Assembly: GCA_017630995.1 (NCBI GenBank)
Contig: JAGBUD010000136.1
Location: 1-8,316, forward strand
Source of the DNA: Clostridia bacterium
GTDB taxonomy: Bacteria; Bacillota_A; Clostridia; Oscillospirales; CAG-272
DNA length: 8,316 nucleotides
Direction of reading: 5' to 3'
The translations under genes and the position numbers were made by a program. How positions within the stretch are numbered: position 1 is the stretch's first letter; each line of letters starts with the position of its first letter. Shown one piece after another: positions 5,375-8,316 of this stretch. Under the pieces are notes generated by a model. That model searched no databases, was not told the origin of the DNA, and saw only the letters and a list, made by a program, of their open reading frames with translations.

Positions 5375-6103
5375 ATGAATAATTCATTTGCTATAGTAGA
5401 CTCGCGTATTTCAAAAAAATGCGAGATTGCACTTACAGAGCGCGGATATTCGGTCATAAAGCTTTCGCCGATGGATATTCTTCCAAAGCCGATAGCTTCG
5501 CACACGGATATTATTCTTTTTAGAATAGAAAACACGCTATTTTTATCAAAAAAATACGCAGCAGAGAACAAAAGCTCATACGAGCTTTTGCGCTCACTCG
5601 AAAAATCTTCAATTATAAATATAGCTCTCACAGAGGAGCAGCAATGCGAAAACTATCCTTTTGACGCAATTTTTAACGGACTCGTTATGAATGGGCGTCT
5701 TTTTTGCAAATCTGACACCTTTTCACGCGAGATTATCGAATTTGCAAAAAAGCAAGGCTACAAAATCGTCAACACCAAACAAGGATACCCAGCCTGCACA
5801 ACCCTCAAAATATCGGAAACTGCCGCGATAACTGCGGACAGAGGCATGGCAAAGACTTTGGAAGCCGAGGGTATATCGGTGCTTACCGTTGAAACCGGCG
5901 GTATTTCCCTACCCCCTTACGAATACGGATTTATCGGCGGGTGCGGCGGACTTTGCGACGGCACGGTCTATTTTCTTGGAGATATAGAATCTCATAAAAA
6001 CAAAGAAGAAATAAAAGACTTTGTGAATAAGAATTTTTGCCACATAGAATCGCTCTCCGACGAGAGACTTTCCGACCTTGGCGGAATTTTATTTATAAAG
6101 TAA
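5375..6103 (+). CDS. DUF6873-like protein, possible guanidino-modifying-enzyme (pentein) fold
   Basis: This 242-residue soluble protein has no signal peptide or membrane helix. No biochemical function is assigned to it. The C-terminal half carries KQGYPACTTLKI, AAITADRGMAKTLEAEGI (Asp155), VLTVETGGISLPPYEYGFIGGCGGLCDG (Cys190, Cys194) and FLGDIESH (His207). This pattern resembles clostridial proteins labelled DUF6873, which I recall being described as having the GME fold of deiminases and dimethylargininases. The Cys190/Cys194 and His207 positions are notable because penteins use Cys and His in catalysis, but whether these are catalytic is inference. The N-terminal 100 residues are less motif-rich. 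The gene lies 14 bases after the rpmB terminator and only 15 bases before the next gene, so it is probably co-transcribed with that gene. No separate promoter is obvious, so expression may rely on terminator read-through or a weak promoter not seen here. Confidence 0.6.
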   Translation: MNNSFAIVDSRISKKCEIALTERGYSVIKLSPMDILPKPIASHTDIILFRIENTLFLSKKYAAENKSSYELLRSLEKSSIINIALTEEQQCENYPFDAIFNGLVMNGRLFCKSDTFSREIIEFAKKQGYKIVNTKQGYPACTTLKISETAAITADRGMAKTLEAEGISVLTVETGGISLPPYEYGFIGGCGGLCDGTVYFLGDIESHKNKEEIKDFVNKNFCHIESLSDERLSDLGGILFIK

Positions 6104-6118
6104 ATTAGGGAGTTTAAA

Positions 6119-8014
6119 ATGAAGCAAATCGATTCGAAAAAGGTTCTTTACGGTGCGCATATAGGCGAGCACGGATATGAGCTTGACGCCCTCACAGATG
6201 AAATCAAAAGACTTTGCATTGCAAGAGGAATGAATTTCGTTACGATAAGAGTTCCAAGAGTCAGCGAGCCGATACCCGAAAAATACCTTATAGATTGGGC
6301 TAAATTTTGCGCCGACAACAAAATTTATTTCATTTATCTTTATACCTTGCAGCACGCACTGCATTTTAAAGGAACAGACAGAAAGAGCTTTCTCACACGC
6401 GAAACCGTTGCAGAAATAAAGCGGGTTGCGGGTGAATATTATATGGGTGATATGCTTGGCGAGCTTGGCAGCGTTTGGGTTGGAAAGCTCCCGGGTTATT
6501 ACGTTGAGGGGCACCCGCCAATGCTCAAGCAGGACGCAGAGGATATGGAAACCGCAAAGGGATATTTTAAGTCCGCAGTTCAAGACTATTTGAAAATCGA
6601 GCGTGAGCTCGGAATCGACAAGGTTTGCGTTGTTGAGTCTTCGATGATAGTTACGTACGGACTTGAAGCCGGAATAGATTTTGCTCTTGCGGAGCTTATG
6701 CCACGAGATCCCGAGAGAATGATAGGAATATTTAGGGGAACGATGAAATCCTTTGACACGGGAATCTGGGGCGCATATTTTGCACACGAGTGGTATGCGG
6801 GAAGATTCCACGACGATATGATAAAGAGAAAAAGGCTCGAGCTTGAATACAAGATGGCATACATGAACGGCGCGGGAGTGCTTTGCCACGAGAGCGGTGA
6901 CGAAATAGTTAACGCTTATGGCAGAAGATACGAATACGATAGCGACGTTTGTCGCGAATGCAGAGATTTCATTAGAGATTTTGCGGATTATCTTAATTCA
7001 GACAACCGCCCCACTGCGCAGCCCATAACGAAATTCGCCTTTGTTCAAGGAAACCTTGATTCGCAAAGAGGCGGTGGCGGAGGCTGCTTCGCTTGGGGAC
7101 AGTATGACCGAAAGGATTGGGGCTACAATGAGCCCGAATGGTCTTGGAGAATCACCGACGAGGTTAACCGCAAGGCAAAATGGAGCGACCCTTACGCTTA
7201 TGAATGCTACGGAGAAAACCTCACGGGTCAGGTGCCTTACGGAACGTACGACATAATTCCCGCAACGGCAGACGCCTCTGCTATGTCAAGCTACGACACC
7301 CTCGTTTACACAGGCTGGAACACGATGACGGAATCACAGCTTTCAAGCCTTGAGAAATTCGTTGAAAGCGGCGGAACGCTTCTCATAAATGCCGCACATC
7401 TCAACACAGAAACAAGGAGAAACGGAAGCTTTACACCCATTGAAAGTGAAATATCGGAGCGCCTTTTCGGCTGCAAATTCACGGGTAACGTTCTCTCCTA
7501 CAATTACGGCGTTAAGTTCAGAAACGAAAGCTATATTTCAGGATTCAAATATCCAACCTCTCTCTCCAATGCGGTTGACCCGAATTTTTCGGAGGGATAT
7601 ATCGATTATGCCGAGGTTCAATTGACGGATGCAAAGCTTATAGCTAGCATAGAAGACAGCTTCCGCTACGTTGACAAGCCGGGCACTCCCGCTATAATAG
7701 AAAACAAATACGGCAAGGGACAGGTTATTTTAATGCTTAACGCTTGCTATCCCGGACGCAATTCCGTTTATCCCCTTTACTCCCTCATTGTACGCGAGCT
7801 TATGTTAAGCGGTGTTCGCGAGGCAAACGTTCGCGTTGTGGGTCCCGACACCTTGAGATATTCGGTTTTTGATGACGGCTCGGTTTATCTTCTCAACACC
7901 GATTACGACACCGAATACGCAGTTGAGGTTCATAGCAAGGACAAAAAGGCAAGGGTTACGCTTGCACCTCTCGAATTAAAGCATATAAATATTAATCAAG
8001 AGATTTTTCTTTAA
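6119..8014 (+). CDS. Putative glycoside-hydrolase-like protein with GATase1-like domain
   Basis: This 631-residue protein has no signal peptide, so it is probably cytosolic. AGGGAG (6107-6112) lies 6 bases before the ATG. Residues 1-300 look like an (alpha/beta) barrel: strand-like segments such as MNFVTIRVP, IYFIYLY, VCVVESSMIVTYG and GAGVLCHESGDE alternate with helices. Conserved-looking acids sit near strand ends: Glu130 (YYVEGHPP), Glu173, Glu224 in AHEWYAG, and Glu258 after His257. Residues 318-322 are five glycines within SQRGGGGGCFAWGQY. Residues 376-540 resemble the GATase1-like (beta-galactosidase trimerisation) domain: TYDIIPA, YDTLVYTGWNTMT, VESGGTLLINAAHLNT and YGKGQVILMLNACYPG. 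The last 60 residues (LRYSVFDDGSVYLLNTDY) look like a beta domain. This layout recalls GH42-type enzymes, but the acid motifs do not fit any family I can name. Intracellular saccharide breakdown is a guess. The upstream gene lies 15 bases away. Confidence 0.6.
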   Translation: MKQIDSKKVLYGAHIGEHGYELDALTDEIKRLCIARGMNFVTIRVPRVSEPIPEKYLIDWAKFCADNKIYFIYLYTLQHALHFKGTDRKSFLTRETVAEIKRVAGEYYMGDMLGELGSVWVGKLPGYYVEGHPPMLKQDAEDMETAKGYFKSAVQDYLKIERELGIDKVCVVESSMIVTYGLEAGIDFALAELMPRDPERMIGIFRGTMKSFDTGIWGAYFAHEWYAGRFHDDMIKRKRLELEYKMAYMNGAGVLCHESGDEIVNAYGRRYEYDSDVCRECRDFIRDFADYLNSDNRPTAQPITKFAFVQGNLDSQRGGGGGCFAWGQYDRKDWGYNEPEWSWRITDEVNRKAKWSDPYAYECYGENLTGQVPYGTYDIIPATADASAMSSYDTLVYTGWNTMTESQLSSLEKFVESGGTLLINAAHLNTETRRNGSFTPIESEISERLFGCKFTGNVLSYNYGVKFRNESYISGFKYPTSLSNAVDPNFSEGYIDYAEVQLTDAKLIASIEDSFRYVDKPGTPAIIENKYGKGQVILMLNACYPGRNSVYPLYSLIVRELMLSGVREANVRVVGPDTLRYSVFDDGSVYLLNTDYDTEYAVEVHSKDKKARVTLAPLELKHININQEIFL

Positions 8015-8316
8015 CGGAAAATTTATTTAAAAGAATATTTAACACAATAGCAAAAAGCGGAACGAGGAGTATTCCAAAGAATCCGAATGCCCCATACCCA
8101 ACGTAAAGCAAAATCAAGCTTATTATTGGGTGAACACCGAGATTCTTTCCGATTATTCGTGGCTCGGCAAATTGGCGAATAAGCTCGTGCGCCACAAGAA
8201 GCACGATAAGACCTATCCCCCGCCCCGTGTTGCCTAAAACGAACTCAAATATACTCCACGGAACCAGCACCGTTCCAACTCCGATAAGCGGCAAGAGGTC
8301 AAGCACAGCCACTACC
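7992..8316 (-). CDS. AI-2E-family (YtvI-like) membrane protein, C-terminal part
   Basis: The frame stays open past the window edge (a Val codon lies upstream of the GTG at 8312), so the N-terminal part is missing. About 107 residues are visible with three hydrophobic helices. DLLPLIGVGTVLVPWSIFEF, the loop RQFAEPRIIGKNLGVHPIISL and GFFGILLVPLFAIVLNIL match the C-terminal signature of AI-2E/PerM-type permeases, and in particular the sporulation integral membrane protein YtvI of Bacillus and Clostridia. The role of YtvI in sporulation is not understood at the molecular level. The other option is a general AI-2E family permease; I favour YtvI at moderate confidence. Its stop codon (7992-7994) lies 20 bases inside the convergent 6119-8014 gene, giving a 23-base tail-to-tail overlap with no terminator hairpin visible between them. 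Confidence 0.8.
   Translation of the reverse strand, partial: VVAVLDLLPLIGVGTVLVPWSIFEFVLGNTGRGIGLIVLLVAHELIRQFAEPRIIGKNLGVHPIISLILLYVGYGAFGFFGILLVPLFAIVLNILLNKFSVKEKSLD

Noticed and set aside
6089..6889. A 266-codon open frame on the minus strand antisense to the hydrolase-like gene
   Set aside because: It is fully opposite a gene with a clear ribosome binding site and structured protein. Its translation shows no recognisable domain and reads as a shadow of the plus-strand codons.

Overview
The window looks like chromosomal DNA from a low-to-moderate GC member of the Bacillota, most likely class Clostridia and possibly an uncultured gut lineage. Four things point there: extended -10 sigma-A promoters, strong AGGAGG-type ribosome binding sites, a zinc-type (four-cysteine) ribosomal protein L28, and a partial AI-2E-family membrane protein resembling sporulation protein YtvI. 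Lineage is inferred from sequence style alone.

Layout, left to right. (1) The 3' end of a DMT/EamA-family transporter (1-334, +). (2) A small tRNA unit: a consensus promoter (362-390), tRNA-Thr(TGT), tRNA-Tyr(GTA) and an intrinsic terminator. (3) A complete MFS transporter of the organophosphate:phosphate antiporter type on the minus strand (724-1974), with its own terminator. (4) A short divergent intergenic region with promoters facing both ways. (5) A complete proline biosynthesis operon, proB-proA-proC (2184-5008): glutamate to glutamyl-5-phosphate to glutamate semialdehyde, which cyclises to pyrroline-5-carboxylate and is reduced to proline. ProB has only the kinase domain. (6) rpmB (ribosomal protein L28), with a strong promoter, a structured 72-base leader and a terminator. 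(7) Two closely spaced genes without a characterised function: a 242-residue protein resembling the clostridial DUF6873 family (5375-6103), and a 631-residue cytosolic protein that looks like a glycoside-hydrolase-type barrel followed by a GATase1-like domain and a C-terminal beta domain (6119-8014). (8) The 3' end of the YtvI-like permease gene on the minus strand (7992-8316), overlapping its convergent neighbour by 23 bases.

Most of the window is ordinary core metabolism and translation. The parts that most merit a second look are the 631-residue hydrolase-like protein with its DUF6873-like neighbour, and the rpmB leader, which has a GNRA-capped hairpin next to the ribosome binding site, an overlapping alternative hairpin and a palindrome on the -10 box. 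I found no CRISPR array, insertion sequence, phage gene or defence system. No stretch longer than 300 bases lacks a gene.
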